Part shown: positions 7,667-16,160 of the stretch, in pieces
Layout: each line of letters starts with the position of its first letter
Numbering within the stretch: the first letter of the stretch is position 1
Assembly (NCBI RefSeq): GCF_016464385.1
Contig: NZ_JADMLH010000008.1
Coordinates: 1 to 64,000, forward strand
Direction: 5' to 3'
DNA length: 64,000 nt
Source: Nucisporomicrobium flavum
Lineage (GTDB): Bacteria; Actinomycetota; Actinomycetes; Mycobacteriales; Micromonosporaceae
Program-made: the position numbers and the translations under genes
Notes under the pieces: generated by a model
Database searches by the model: none
Told to the model about the DNA's origin: nothing
What the model saw: the letters and a program-made list of their open reading frames with translations, nothing else

Positions 7667-9616
7667 TTACGAGGCTCGGCGCGCGACGAGGGAATGCACG
7701 GTCGCGGCCGGTTGGTGGACGGCGGGATGGACCAGGAAGCTCGGCGACGCCGGCCGGCCGCCTGCCCGTTTCGGCGCGGGCGGGTCGAGCTGGCGGAGAT
7801 AGCCGTGTGCTTCGAGCACGGATAGCGGTGCGTCGAAGTCGGCCGCCGTCGGGATCTGCGAGGACTTGAGCGCCCGGAACACTTCCCGTTTGGTGAAGGC
7901 GCTGGTGGTAGTGCGTTCGATCCAGGCGAGGATCGTTCGGGCATTGCGGGTGGCTTGGTCGGCGCCCATGTCGTCGAACGCGCCCAGGGCGTGAGCCGCG
8001 TAGTACTCCCCGATCCGCGCGGCCCGGTCGACGGTTTCCGCGTCGACGGGTCTACCCCATCCGTCGTCCAGGCGTTCGGCGAGGTGGAGCAGGCCAGCGA
8101 TACGGACGACAGCGCCGGTGTATTTCGATCCCCAGTCCACGATGTGCGCCCATGCCCCACCTGGCGCCAACCGGGGTTCTACCTGCCGTTCGATGTCCAG
8201 GACGAGATCGTTCGCTTCGGGAGTGAGGACGAGAACGGCCGGGTCGGTCCATTCGGCGAGGGTGAGGACCAGGGCGTGAAGGTTGGCGTGGAAGGTCGCC
8301 GCGACCTCGGCGGGGATGGGGTCGGCCCCGACCTTGCGGAATCCGACGGTGTTCTCCGGAACGGCGAACAGAATGCGGGCGAGCAGGCCGAGTCCTCGGA
8401 AGCCGGGCATGCCGGCGATGTCGCGCAGGATTTCCGGTTGTACCGCGAGTCCCATGGTGAGGGCGGGTTTGTCGACGTGTTCAGCGTCGCGGGACAGCCG
8501 GCCGACGCGCATCATGTCCCCGGCGTGGCCTTTGAGGAATACCTCCAGGTTCGGTGTGCCGGAGTAGCGGCCGGCGATGGTGGCGAAGATGCCGCCTTCG
8601 GGAGAGAGGACGGCGAGCCGGCCGCCCTGTTGGGCGAGGAGCGATGCGGCGGTTTCGCTTGTGACGTCGTCGGCGACCAGTTGAGGTTTCACAGGAACGG
8701 TGATCGCGTCGGCGTTCATCGCCGCTGCCGTTGCCTCGGCAATCAGGGTGTCCCGTCCGGTCGCGTCGGCGTTCGCTGCGGCGAGAGCGGCCTTCTCCGC
8801 CGCTTTCCCAGCGACCTTGGCCGAGAGTTCCGCTTCGACGATCGCGGGTGCGGTCCGGTCGATGAGGGCTTTCTCTGCGGCGAGGATCGGGGCGACCATC
8901 GCCGCGAACACAGCGCTCTTGCGGGAGCCCGGCGGTAGGACGACGACCGTGTAGAGGTTCGTCGGTTCGCGCCACGAGCCGCGTACCTCGACCTCGGCCC
9001 GGCCGCCGGCCGCCGTCGACAGGCACGCCAGCGCAAGGCTTCCGGCGAGGTCGATCGGGGTCTGGGTGAACTCCGCGACCGCTGCCACGTGGTCCGCCAG
9101 CCAGCCGGGCAGCAGCTCGGCGGGGAACAGCGGCAGGTGCCGACCTCGGCCGAGGGGGATCAGCGGCGACCAACCACCCGGTACGGCCGCACCGTCGAGC
9201 ATCGCGCGGCCAGCGGCCACTACCTCGGCTGGGTCGGCGTCCGAAATGGCGAGGCGGGTCAGGTGGGCGCCGAGGTCGGCAACCTTCCGCCGCTTCGCCA
9301 GGTCGGCGACGATGCCCGCGTAGTGGGCCGCGTTCGCCGCTGTCGGCACGTCGGCGGTCAAGGTGTGCAGGTAGGGCGCCCCGCCCACCTTGCCGAGGTC
9401 GCCGGCCTCGGCAAGATGAGCGGTAACGGTGATCGGGTCGGTCGGGGTGCCGGCCGCGTGCATGCCGCACATGGCTTCCCACAGCACCCGGTGTGCCGGC
9501 CGGCCGAAGTCGTCCGGGGCGAGGGCGGCGGCCAGGTCGGCCATCCCAGCGGGGGCGAGTAACGCAGCGCCGATAACGGCTTGCTCGGCGGCCAGGTCGT
9601 ACCCGGCGGAAGTCAC
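7667..9616 (-). CDS. AICE replication protein: DnaB N-terminal domain plus DUF3987 (YfjI-like) ATPase
   Basis: A 649-aa protein. Residues about 5-105 resemble the DnaB helicase N-terminal domain (AAEQAVIGAALL...DFGRPAHRVLWEAM). The rest is a DUF3987 domain with a P-loop-like PPGSRKSAV near 230 and helix-rich C-terminal regions. Proteins like this take the place of RepSA in many AICEs and probably act as helicase/primase in replication of the excised circle. The GTG at 9616 is chosen because GGAAGGGAG lies 8 bases upstream; longer versions lack this. It is followed directly by the iteron-like array. Confidence 0.85.
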   Translation of the reverse strand: MTSAGYDLAAEQAVIGAALLAPAGMADLAAALAPDDFGRPAHRVLWEAMCGMHAAGTPTDPITVTAHLAEAGDLGKVGGAPYLHTLTADVPTAANAAHYAGIVADLAKRRKVADLGAHLTRLAISDADPAEVVAAGRAMLDGAAVPGGWSPLIPLGRGRHLPLFPAELLPGWLADHVAAVAEFTQTPIDLAGSLALACLSTAAGGRAEVEVRGSWREPTNLYTVVVLPPGSRKSAVFAAMVAPILAAEKALIDRTAPAIVEAELSAKVAGKAAEKAALAAANADATGRDTLIAEATAAAMNADAITVPVKPQLVADDVTSETAASLLAQQGGRLAVLSPEGGIFATIAGRYSGTPNLEVFLKGHAGDMMRVGRLSRDAEHVDKPALTMGLAVQPEILRDIAGMPGFRGLGLLARILFAVPENTVGFRKVGADPIPAEVAATFHANLHALVLTLAEWTDPAVLVLTPEANDLVLDIERQVEPRLAPGGAWAHIVDWGSKYTGAVVRIAGLLHLAERLDDGWGRPVDAETVDRAARIGEYYAAHALGAFDDMGADQATRNARTILAWIERTTTSAFTKREVFRALKSSQIPTAADFDAPLSVLEAHGYLRQLDPPAPKRAGGRPASPSFLVHPAVHQPAATVHSLVARRAS

Positions 9617-9650
9617 GATCGCGGCTCCCTTCCATCGGTAGGCGGGTGAG

Positions 9651-9984
9651 TCAGGTGGTGCGGCGTCCGATCGCCGGATACGTCCGGCCGGTGACCCGAC
9701 CGAGCCGGGGCGCAACCTCGGCGAGCAGGTCACGCATGAGGTTGAACGCGGTCGCAAGCTGGACGCGGGCCGTGTTCTCGTTGCTGTGCAACGGAATCCG
9801 GGCACGCACCTCCGATGTACGCGACGTCTCCGGCCCGTACGCGGGTGAGCCATGCGCGACCACCGATGCCGTCGGCGGTGATGTCCGCCGACCGGTGCTC
9901 GGCCACGCCGCAGCGGTGGTCCTGGGCGTACCAAGGGGTGTGGTCGGTCTGCCGGCGGGTGAGCCGGGCCATCGTGCGGGCCAT
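9651..9984 (-). pseudogene. Small AICE protein gene with a frameshift
   Basis: From ATG at 9984 one frame encodes MARTMARLTRRQTDHTPWYA and continues to GGRAWLTRVRAGDVAY near 9823. From there the coding-like sequence moves to another frame, EVRARIPLHSNENTARVQLA, ending at 9651. One extra base near 9820-9825 would account for the shift. The first part has an HRCG...EHRS pattern seen in small actinobacterial DUF6907-type proteins. ATG overlaps the stop of the preceding gene (TGATG), so translation is coupled. It could be a real mutation, a sequencing error, or a programmed shift. Confidence 0.6.
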
Positions 9985-10256
9985 CAGCGTGCGCCCTTGT
10001 CGTGCAGCTCCCGCAGGCCGTTGATGATTCGACGGCCGATACGGAGCCGGCGGCCGTCGCCGGCGCAGCGGCGGCAGAGCCCGAACGCGCGGCCGAACGG
10101 GAAGCGTCGTCTGCCGCTGCCGGAGCACTTGCGGCAGGTGGCGAACGGCCAGAACCAGCAGCCGATGCCGTAACACAGTGTGGTGATCATCAGGAGGGGG
10201 CAAAGCAGCCCGGCGAGGGTGCCGGAGGTGGTCGCGGTTGCGGCGAGGGTGGTCAT
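9984..10256 (-). CDS. Small membrane protein with two CxxC zinc-ribbon motifs
   Basis: A 90-aa protein. A hydrophobic stretch covers about residues 14-38 (GTLAGLLCPLLMITTLCYGI). Two CxxC knuckles follow, CRKCSGSG and CRRCAGDG, the spacing of a DnaJ-type zinc ribbon. The basic C-terminus ends in LHDKGAR. The start at 10256 has GGAGG 8 bases upstream. It lies between the translocase gene and the frameshifted gene in the AICE operon. The role is unknown; the membrane anchor suggests a part in transfer. Confidence 0.7.
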   Translation of the reverse strand: MTTLAATATTSGTLAGLLCPLLMITTLCYGIGCWFWPFATCRKCSGSGRRRFPFGRAFGLCRRCAGDGRRLRIGRRIINGLRELHDKGAR

Positions 10257-10305
10257 GGGATGCCTCCAGAAGGCGTTTCGCGGGTGGGAGTGGTGGTGGC
10301 GCGAC

Positions 10306-10389
10306 CCGCGACCGGCCCGCGTATGCGCTGAACAGGCCGGTCGCGGAAAAAGTCGCGTCAACGCGACCGGTCGCGGGCGAGCCGCGACC
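10306..10389. repeat. Cluster of CCGCGACCGG decamers downstream of the translocase gene (candidate transfer site)
   Basis: Within 84 bp: CCGCGACCGG at 10306-10315, its reverse complement at 10337-10346, CGCGACCGG at 10362-10370 overlapping a reverse copy at 10367-10376 (together the palindrome CGCGACCGGTCGCG), and CCGCGACC at 10382-10389. FtsK-type TraB proteins of actinomycete plasmids bind 8-bp repeats in the clt locus next to the tra gene. Position right at the 3' end of the translocase gene fits that role, though an operator is also possible. Confidence 0.55.
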
Positions 10390-10391
10390 TG

Positions 10392-12539
10392 TCAGGCCGC
10401 CTTGCGACGCTGAATCGCGGCGTCGATGTCGTCCGCCTTGGCACCCTTGAGTGCCTTGCCGGACCGCTTGACATCTACGCTGCGTACACCGAACGCCCGG
10501 ACCTGAGCTGAGATCGACTCGGCGGTTACGTCCGCGTACGCCTCGGGTAGCCGGCCGGCGAGCCGCGAGGCGATCTCTTCCCACTGGGCGCCGGTCTCGC
10601 CGCGCTCGATCACGCCACGCACGTCGGCCAGCACGTCGCGCACCTCACGAGCGATGTCCTCGCCGGCCGCCATGCCCGACAGCGTCCCGGCCTGCTCACG
10701 CAGCTTCCGCGCAGCGACGAGGATCTTCTCCGCGTCGTCGCCGTCGGCGAGGTAAGTGCGGACGGTCGGGGTGTTGTCGGAGGCTCCCCGCAGGATGCCG
10801 ACCCCCTTGTACGACGGGAGCAGCGTCGACGAGTCGTACCCCTCCGAGTAGGCACCGGACCCAAGGACCAGATCGGACACCTGCCACGACCCGGTACGCA
10901 GGGAGAACCGGACCTGGTGGTTGTCGCGGAAGCTGATGAACTGCTGCGCGACCTGCCCGCCTCCGATGCCGGACGGCCGCTGCGTGGCGTCGACGAACCC
11001 AACACCGGCTGCCGGGGCGACCTTGACCAGGTAGACCAGCAGGGAGGCGATCTCCTTGCTGATGTCGCCGAGATCGAAGTACTCCTGGAACTCGTCGAGG
11101 ACAACCAGCCGTACCGGCATCTTGTACTTCGGATCGCGGGCGATCTCCCGGGTCAGCTTGCCTTCAGGGCAGACGTCGACGGGCAGCTTGGACAGCCGCT
11201 CGTACCGGTCCTGCACATCGGCTTTGATCTCGCGCAACGCTTCCAAGACGATCTCCGCCGGGTCGCCGTCGCGCGTCATCGCCAGGCCGAAGGCGCACCG
11301 GTCAGCGACGAGGGAGAACTTGCGCCAGTCCGGCTTACCGCCCCCGTCGAGCACGGTGATTTTCACGTACGGGTCCAGCGCCGCGTACAGCGCAAGGAGC
11401 CGGGCGGCGAACGTCTTGCCTTGCCGAGGCTGGGCACCGATGAGAATCGAGTTCCACAGCAGGTCGACGCTGACTTTGTTGCCGCGTTCGTCGAGGCCGA
11501 ACGGGGCAGGCTGCCACACATCGGTGGGCTTGCACCGCAGCAGCGGCGTTCGGCCGGCGCCGACCGACAGCGGGTCACGGTCAGCCACCCAGAGCGTGTG
11601 CCGGCGGTGCGAGCTGGGGTCGCGGGTGATGAACACCTGAGAGATCGCGACATCTAGGCCGGACGCGATGGCGCCGCGCGCCTTGACGGCCTCGTCGAAC
11701 GTCTTGCCGTACGGCAGGTCGATGGACACCTGCGAGCCCGTGCCGGACGGGTCACGCGCCATGGTCGAGCCGAATGAGATTTGCTGGTGTGCCTTGTCAG
11801 GGTGGCCGAGACCAGCGGCGTAGTACGCGCGCAGGATGATGTCCGGGTTGACCCGCCGGAACCGACCGGCCACGGTGGCAGGGGTAATGATCGGCCGGTC
11901 ATCGGGACGGCCGAGGTGCGCCAGAAATGCCGTCCCACCCGCGATGATCAAGGCGAGTGCCCACCACGGGGCGGTGGCCCATATGACCGGCCCACCAATC
12001 GCGACGGTGAGCAGTTCGGCGCACAGGACGACGAACCGCCACGTACGTGTGGCCTTCACTTCGCGGTGCAGCTTGAGCCACATCGCCGGGTCGTTGGCAT
12101 CGGCAGCGGCCTGCCGGAGCCCGTACTGTTCGGTGACCCACCACCACTTGATCTGCCGACCGGTCAGCCGGAACATGCCGACGGCCGCCCAGAACACGGC
12201 GAGGATCGCGTACTTCGGCGAGCGGAGCGCATGAAATCCGCACCGGTAGCCGATGACCGCGAGGGTCTGGCGGATTCTGTGTTTGATGTTCGGCCACGTC
12301 GACCAGCCGACCGGAACAATCGGCACCCGCCCGGACGGCCCAGACGGTGAGGGCGGATCGACGGGCATCCCGCCCCGCGTCGGTGCCTCGTCAAGGGCTA
12401 CCTCGAAGTGGGTATCTCCTACGGCCTCGGCGGTCCGGCGGGTGCGGGCCGTGTCCAGGTCGACAACGTCGGCGACATCGGCTTCCGCCGCGCGCCAGTC
12501 GAAGTGGTTCTCGTCAGGGGTTGGATTGTGGGGGACCAT
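10392..12539 (-). CDS. FtsK/SpoIIIE-type conjugative DNA translocase (TraB/TraSA class)
   Basis: A 715-aa membrane-anchored ATPase that pumps double-stranded DNA between mycelial cells. Membrane helices lie at about 107-124 and 168-205. The FtsK ATPase domain follows with Walker A GAQPRQGKT (368-376) and Walker B RLVVLDEFQ near 480. The C-terminus (about 640-715, ending in KGAKADDIDAAIQRRKAA) has the size of the winged-helix DNA-recognition domain. The start at 12539 has GGGAGAG upstream; an ATG at 12596 lacks a site. Candidate target repeats lie immediately downstream (10306-10389). Confidence 0.92.
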   Translation of the reverse strand: MVPHNPTPDENHFDWRAAEADVADVVDLDTARTRRTAEAVGDTHFEVALDEAPTRGGMPVDPPSPSGPSGRVPIVPVGWSTWPNIKHRIRQTLAVIGYRCGFHALRSPKYAILAVFWAAVGMFRLTGRQIKWWWVTEQYGLRQAAADANDPAMWLKLHREVKATRTWRFVVLCAELLTVAIGGPVIWATAPWWALALIIAGGTAFLAHLGRPDDRPIITPATVAGRFRRVNPDIILRAYYAAGLGHPDKAHQQISFGSTMARDPSGTGSQVSIDLPYGKTFDEAVKARGAIASGLDVAISQVFITRDPSSHRRHTLWVADRDPLSVGAGRTPLLRCKPTDVWQPAPFGLDERGNKVSVDLLWNSILIGAQPRQGKTFAARLLALYAALDPYVKITVLDGGGKPDWRKFSLVADRCAFGLAMTRDGDPAEIVLEALREIKADVQDRYERLSKLPVDVCPEGKLTREIARDPKYKMPVRLVVLDEFQEYFDLGDISKEIASLLVYLVKVAPAAGVGFVDATQRPSGIGGGQVAQQFISFRDNHQVRFSLRTGSWQVSDLVLGSGAYSEGYDSSTLLPSYKGVGILRGASDNTPTVRTYLADGDDAEKILVAARKLREQAGTLSGMAAGEDIAREVRDVLADVRGVIERGETGAQWEEIASRLAGRLPEAYADVTAESISAQVRAFGVRSVDVKRSGKALKGAKADDIDAAIQRRKAA

Positions 12540-12639
12540 CAGGTTCTCTCCCGTGGGATCGCGGTGCGGTTGATCGGGGTGAGGAACCGGCGGCACAGCA
12601 CGATGGCTGGCAGGCTTGGGGCTGTGCCGCCGGGCGAAC

Positions 12640-12822
12640 TCAGAACGGGCGCGGCGGCATCGGCTCGCCGCTGAGCAGCGCGTCGATGACCTCGGTCATG
12701 TGCTCGGCGATGTATTGCCGGTCGAAGTCCTCGTTGAGGCGGTCATCAGCCCAGTCGCTCAACGAGCGCAAGTTGTTCTGTAGGGCAGCCAAGGCGGCGC
12801 CCCTTCTGGCCTGGTCAGTCAC
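12640..12822 (-). CDS. Small hypothetical AICE protein (60 aa)
   Basis: A 60-aa acidic, helical protein (QNNLRSLSDWADDRLNEDFD, then HMTEVIDALLSGEPMPPRPF). It lies in the transfer operon, 100 bp upstream of the translocase start and 21 bp after the DUF2637 gene. No family is recognised. Coding bias and a GGAGAG ribosome site before the ATG support expression. Confidence 0.65.
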   Translation of the reverse strand: MTDQARRGAALAALQNNLRSLSDWADDRLNEDFDRQYIAEHMTEVIDALLSGEPMPPRPF

Positions 12823-12843
12823 GGCTCTCTCCTCGGGTGTTGG

Positions 12844-13584
12844 TCAGGCGGCGGCGAGTGCGGATGTTTCCGCAGGAACAGGTGCGGATGGTGACGCGTC
12901 GGTGACGCGCAGCGCGGCGAGATGGCGCCGGGCGGTCGACGGGGAGACACCCGCCTTGGCGGCGATCGCAGCGGCCGAGGCGCCGGGCATCTTCGCCGCG
13001 ACCTTGGCGACCTTGTCCGCCGATGGAGGACGCGGCGTGAGCCGCTTCGGTCGAACCTCGGCAACCGGAACCGGCTCGACGCCGGCGGCCGACTCGGCGG
13101 CCGGCGGAGTCAGCGCCGCCGTGGTGGTTGCTTCCGAGACCGTGACCGGCTGGACGGGCGCGGCTGCCGGAGCCGGGCCGGTCTGAAGCCGGCGAATCCG
13201 GCCGCCGATCTCGACCAGGGACACCGAGGCGATCACGATCAGGCCGTCCACGCTGAACGGGATCAGGTACGGCGACGCGCCCGACTCGCCGTAGCGCACC
13301 GCCACGCCGACCATGTGCCAGTACGACACCCACGCGGCGATGCCGGCGATGACCGCTGTCGCGGCGAGCCGGGCGACCGCCTGGGCACCTCGGCGCAGCG
13401 GAACGCGGCTGATCAACTCCACGGCGAGCAGCAGCGCCAACGGCGACCATGCGGAGATCGCCTGACTGATCGCGTTGTTCTCGGCGTGCAGCACGTTCCC
13501 GGCCAGCGACGCCGCGATGCCGAGGGTGAACACGGCCCGGACAGCCCATCCAAGCCGCTTAAGACGGTGAAGGTCGGTGGTCAT
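12844..13584 (-). CDS. DUF2637 membrane protein (Spd-like spread protein)
   Basis: A 246-aa protein. The first 130 residues contain four membrane helices (about 12-32, 44-62, 70-92, 102-122) matching the DUF2637 layout found in nearly all AICEs and SLP1-like plasmids. A long Pro/Ala linker then leads to a short helix-turn-helix-like segment (AAIAAKAGVSPSTARRHLAAL, 206-226). Proteins of this type are linked to intramycelial spread after conjugation. Its ATG shares one base with the preceding stop (TGATG), so it is coupled to the DUF6284 gene. Confidence 0.85.
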   Translation of the reverse strand: MTTDLHRLKRLGWAVRAVFTLGIAASLAGNVLHAENNAISQAISAWSPLALLLAVELISRVPLRRGAQAVARLAATAVIAGIAAWVSYWHMVGVAVRYGESGASPYLIPFSVDGLIVIASVSLVEIGGRIRRLQTGPAPAAAPVQPVTVSEATTTAALTPPAAESAAGVEPVPVAEVRPKRLTPRPPSADKVAKVAAKMPGASAAAIAAKAGVSPSTARRHLAALRVTDASPSAPVPAETSALAAA

Positions 13585-13826
13585 CAGGCGACCGCCTTCC
13601 GGACGGCCGGACGCCCGGCCAGATCGGCGGCGACCCGTGTCACGCGGGCCTCGGCCCGGCGGAGACGGCGCCAGTCCAGTGGCGCCGGGCCGCCGCGGTC
13701 AGCGGCGTTGATGATGGCGATCTCGGCGTCCAACACGTCCAGCTCGGCGGCGATCAGCGGCCATTCCGCCTCGATCGCGTCCAGCTCAGCCGGCGACGGC
13801 TCGTCAATGCGGTGAACCTTGCTCAC
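13584..13826 (-). CDS. DUF6284-like small protein
   Basis: An 80-aa protein with the pattern EPSPAELDAIEAEWPLIAAEL, then a second helix and RRLRRAEARVTRVAADL, as in small DUF6284 proteins that head AICE transfer operons. It is the first gene of the minus-strand operon that continues into DUF2637 and the translocase. Function unknown. Its promoter should lie in 13830-14240, shared with the divergent GntR gene. Confidence 0.75.
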   Translation of the reverse strand: MSKVHRIDEPSPAELDAIEAEWPLIAAELDVLDAEIAIINAADRGGPAPLDWRRLRRAEARVTRVAADLAGRPAVRKAVA

Positions 13827-14142
13827 GGGGTGTCCTCCGAGGACAGTGGTCGGCGCGACCGAAGCCGCGCCGACCAGCGGGAAGGGATGTGTGCGGAGGG
13901 CAGGGCAGACCGCGCCGTCACGCGGTCCCGTGATAGTCCGAGGTGCGGCGAGACGCGCTTGCCCAGCACGTCACGTTGAGCCATCGAGCGGACAGGTCTG
14001 GTCGGCCGGACAGGTCAACGGCCGAACACCCAAGGCAACCTCGGAAGATCACGTATTCAGTTGACAGAGAACGTGCGGCTCGGCGGTGTCATGGCGTGCG
14101 GCAACCCGTGCCGCCGTACCAGTCCTACCGACCTCTTGGCTT

Positions 14143-14235
14143 ACCTGGCTAGCCAGGTCGCTTGAGATCAACCTAGGCTCGCATGGCTAGTCAGGTCAAC
14201 CCTGAAACTGAAACTTCCCCAACTTGGCTAGTCAG
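14143..14235. promoter_or_regulatory. Repeated operator-like sites upstream of the AICE GntR gene
   Basis: The intergenic region holds a perfect 16-bp palindrome ACCTGGCTAGCCAGGT (14143-14158), then TGGCTAGTCAGGT (14184-14196) and TGGCTAGTCAG (14225-14235). The shared core TGGCTAGYCAG, repeated three times about 38-41 bp apart before a GntR gene and opposite the transfer operon, fits autoregulation and control of transfer. The remaining 13827-14142 shows no gene. Confidence 0.7.
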
Positions 14236-14244
14236 AGCTAAGCT

Positions 14245-15117
14245 GTGCAGGTGGCCGAAGACCTTGACTTCCTGGGCAAGCTTGATCCCGACGATCCAAA
14301 ACAGGCGTCGCAGCAGATCGCCAACAAGCTGCGAGCAGCGATCCTCACCCGACGCCTCCAGCCAGGCGACAAGCTGCCATCCCAACCAGAGCTCGCGAGC
14401 CGGTACGGAGTCGCGCGGGAGACGGTGAAGCGCGCGCTGGAGAGCCTGCGGGCCGAGCGGTTGATCGTTACCCGTCAGGGAAGCGGCGCGTTCGTCCGCG
14501 CCCAGACACAGCGCGCGGTCGAGCTGCGCCCGCACATCGAAGCATCGTTCGAGCGCCCCCACGTCACCATCGACTTCGCCGGCTTCTCCGGCGAGACACT
14601 GCGAGACGCACTCGCCGAGGCACTGGACAAGGTCCGGGTGGGTCGGCTCGCCCCCGAGACAATCGCCGTACGGGTTCTGCTCTCGGACATGACCGCGCCC
14701 ATGGCCCTACCGGCACGCGCGGAGACCCAGTCCGACGATCCGGCCGTCCGGGAACGCGCCGAACGAATCACCCGCCGCGCGGCTGACGGCATCATCGACC
14801 AGGTCGCCGAGCTGGGCGACCTCGGACTCATCCGCTCCACCACTGTCGAAGTCCGCATGCACCGGGCCTCGCCGCTGTTCAAGCTCTACATCCTCAACGG
14901 CGAAGAGGTCTTCTACGGCTTCTACCCCGTCGTCGAACGCACGGTTTCGGTCAAGGGTGAGCCCATGGCGATCTACGACCTGATGGGCAAGGACGTCCCG
15001 CTGTTCCACTACGCCGTCACAGACGACGAAAGCTCTCACGGCACCCAGTTCGTGGAAGCGTCACGCCAGTGGTTCGACTCAGTGTGGTCGACGATCGCCT
15101 ACCGGTACGACGCATGA
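14245..15117 (+). CDS. GntR-family transcriptional regulator of element A
   Basis: A 290-aa protein. The winged helix lies at about residues 20-90 (QIANKLRAAI, SQPELASRYGVARETVKRAL, VTRQGSGAFV). The C-terminal domain (about 100-290) is not a clear UTRA domain. It is translated from GTG at 14245 or 14251; neither has a strong ribosome site and a TAAGCT just upstream could be a -10 box for a nearly leaderless message. It overlaps the HAD gene by 4 bp. Known AICE relatives control excision and replication; here the triple operator lies immediately upstream. Confidence 0.85.
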   Translation: MQVAEDLDFLGKLDPDDPKQASQQIANKLRAAILTRRLQPGDKLPSQPELASRYGVARETVKRALESLRAERLIVTRQGSGAFVRAQTQRAVELRPHIEASFERPHVTIDFAGFSGETLRDALAEALDKVRVGRLAPETIAVRVLLSDMTAPMALPARAETQSDDPAVRERAERITRRAADGIIDQVAELGDLGLIRSTTVEVRMHRASPLFKLYILNGEEVFYGFYPVVERTVSVKGEPMAIYDLMGKDVPLFHYAVTDDESSHGTQFVEASRQWFDSVWSTIAYRYDA

Positions 15118-15953
15118 ACGCCGACGTAGCCGGCCTGCTCGACAGCGTCGACGCTGTCCTACTCGACTTCGACGGTCCGGTATGCAGCATCTTCGCCGGC
15201 TACCCCGCCCGCGACATCGCGGCGGAGCTAGTGGAGCTGCTGCACCGCCACGGGGTCGACGTGCCGTCTCACCTTGCCGGCAAGCGAGACCCGCTCGAAG
15301 TTCTGCGCTGGACAGGAACCGCCACGGACCAGCGCATCACGCGCTTGGTCGAGGACGCCTTGTGCGAGGCAGAGCGACGCGCCGTCGAGACGGCCGCACC
15401 CACGCCGTACGGGCGGGAGGTGATCGTCGCGGCACGACAAGCGGGACTGCCCGTCGCCGTCGTAAGCAACAACTCCGCCGGCGCTGTGGGCGCCTACCTC
15501 GCCGCACACCGCTTGACCGGGCACGTCTCGCCGGTAATCGGCCGTGCGTACGCGGAACCGGAACGCATGAAGCCCAACCCTGAGCCAATATCCCGCGCCG
15601 TGCGGATGCTCGACGTGCCGCCGACTCGAAGCGTCCTCATCGGCGACTCGTTGTCGGACATCGAGGGCGCCAAGAGGGCCGGCGTCCGCGTGATCGCCTA
15701 CGCCAACCGTGCAGCCAAGCTCGACACCTTCCGCACGACCGAGGCGGATCTCGTGATCACCAGCATGGGACCCATCGCCGAAGCGCTCGTCGCACGATGC
15801 GAGGGCGAGGAGCCCGAATCACTCGGCGGCGGCATCAGCCGGCGGGGAAACGTAGGTGCCGCGCTGCGGGACGGTGAAGACCAGGCCGCGCTCGCGGAGA
15901 ACAGCGACGGCACGGCGGACCGTTCCCCGCGCGATACCGAACTCCTGCACTAA
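15114..15953 (+). CDS. HAD-superfamily hydrolase (phosphoglycolate-phosphatase-like)
   Basis: A 279-aa protein with HAD motifs in order: DFDGPVC (motif I near residue 17), VVSNNSAG (II near 113), MKPNPEP (III Lys near 147) and GDSLSDIEGAKRAG (IV near 178). It is probably a small-molecule phosphatase; AICE GntR genes are often followed by one, suggesting that it acts on the regulator's ligand. Translation is coupled to gntR by ATGA overlap. The last 45 residues run over the convergent small GntR gene (15819-16067) and lie beyond the usual domain end. Confidence 0.85.
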   Translation: MNADVAGLLDSVDAVLLDFDGPVCSIFAGYPARDIAAELVELLHRHGVDVPSHLAGKRDPLEVLRWTGTATDQRITRLVEDALCEAERRAVETAAPTPYGREVIVAARQAGLPVAVVSNNSAGAVGAYLAAHRLTGHVSPVIGRAYAEPERMKPNPEPISRAVRMLDVPPTRSVLIGDSLSDIEGAKRAGVRVIAYANRAAKLDTFRTTEADLVITSMGPIAEALVARCEGEEPESLGGGISRRGNVGAALRDGEDQAALAENSDGTADRSPRDTELLH

Positions 15954-16067
15954 CTGAAGTTCCGACGGGATCGGTCGGTTCGGCTGCCAGTCCCCGCGCT
16001 CGATCCGCCCGGCCAGAATCTCAGCGAGCTGCAGATAGGGCGGTACGGGCCCGTCCGGTTCGATCAT
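15819..16067 (-). CDS. Short GntR-type winged-helix regulator (82 aa)
   Basis: Only a winged-helix domain is present: PPYLQLAEILAGRIERGDWQ, SELQLVQEFGIARGTVRRAV, then RGLVFTVPQRGTYV. There is no effector domain, a common AICE form. It is divergent from the gene at 16161 with overlapping palindromes between them, and its 3' end overlaps the HAD gene by 135 bp in antisense. Likely a local repressor of the small genes to its right. Confidence 0.85.
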   Translation of the reverse strand: MIEPDGPVPPYLQLAEILAGRIERGDWQPNRPIPSELQLVQEFGIARGTVRRAVAVLRERGLVFTVPQRGTYVSPPADAAAE

Positions 16068-16113
16068 CTCATCAAGCTAAACGACCGTCATCGACTGAAT
16101 ACCCCCAACCACA

Positions 16114-16145
16114 TTCTTGTACGTCCAAGAACAAGCTTGTACAAG
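16114..16145. promoter_or_regulatory. Overlapping palindromes between divergent small genes (candidate GntR operator)
   Basis: TTCTTG (16114-16119) and CAAGAA (16126-16131) form one dyad; ACAAGCTTGT (16131-16140) and CTTGTACAAG (16136-16145) are perfect 10-bp palindromes sharing five bases. The cluster lies between the starts at 16067 (minus) and 16161 (plus), the natural site for the short GntR protein. TTGTAC-type half sites are common for this family. Confidence 0.65.
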
Positions 16146-16160
16146 CATGAGAGGCACATC

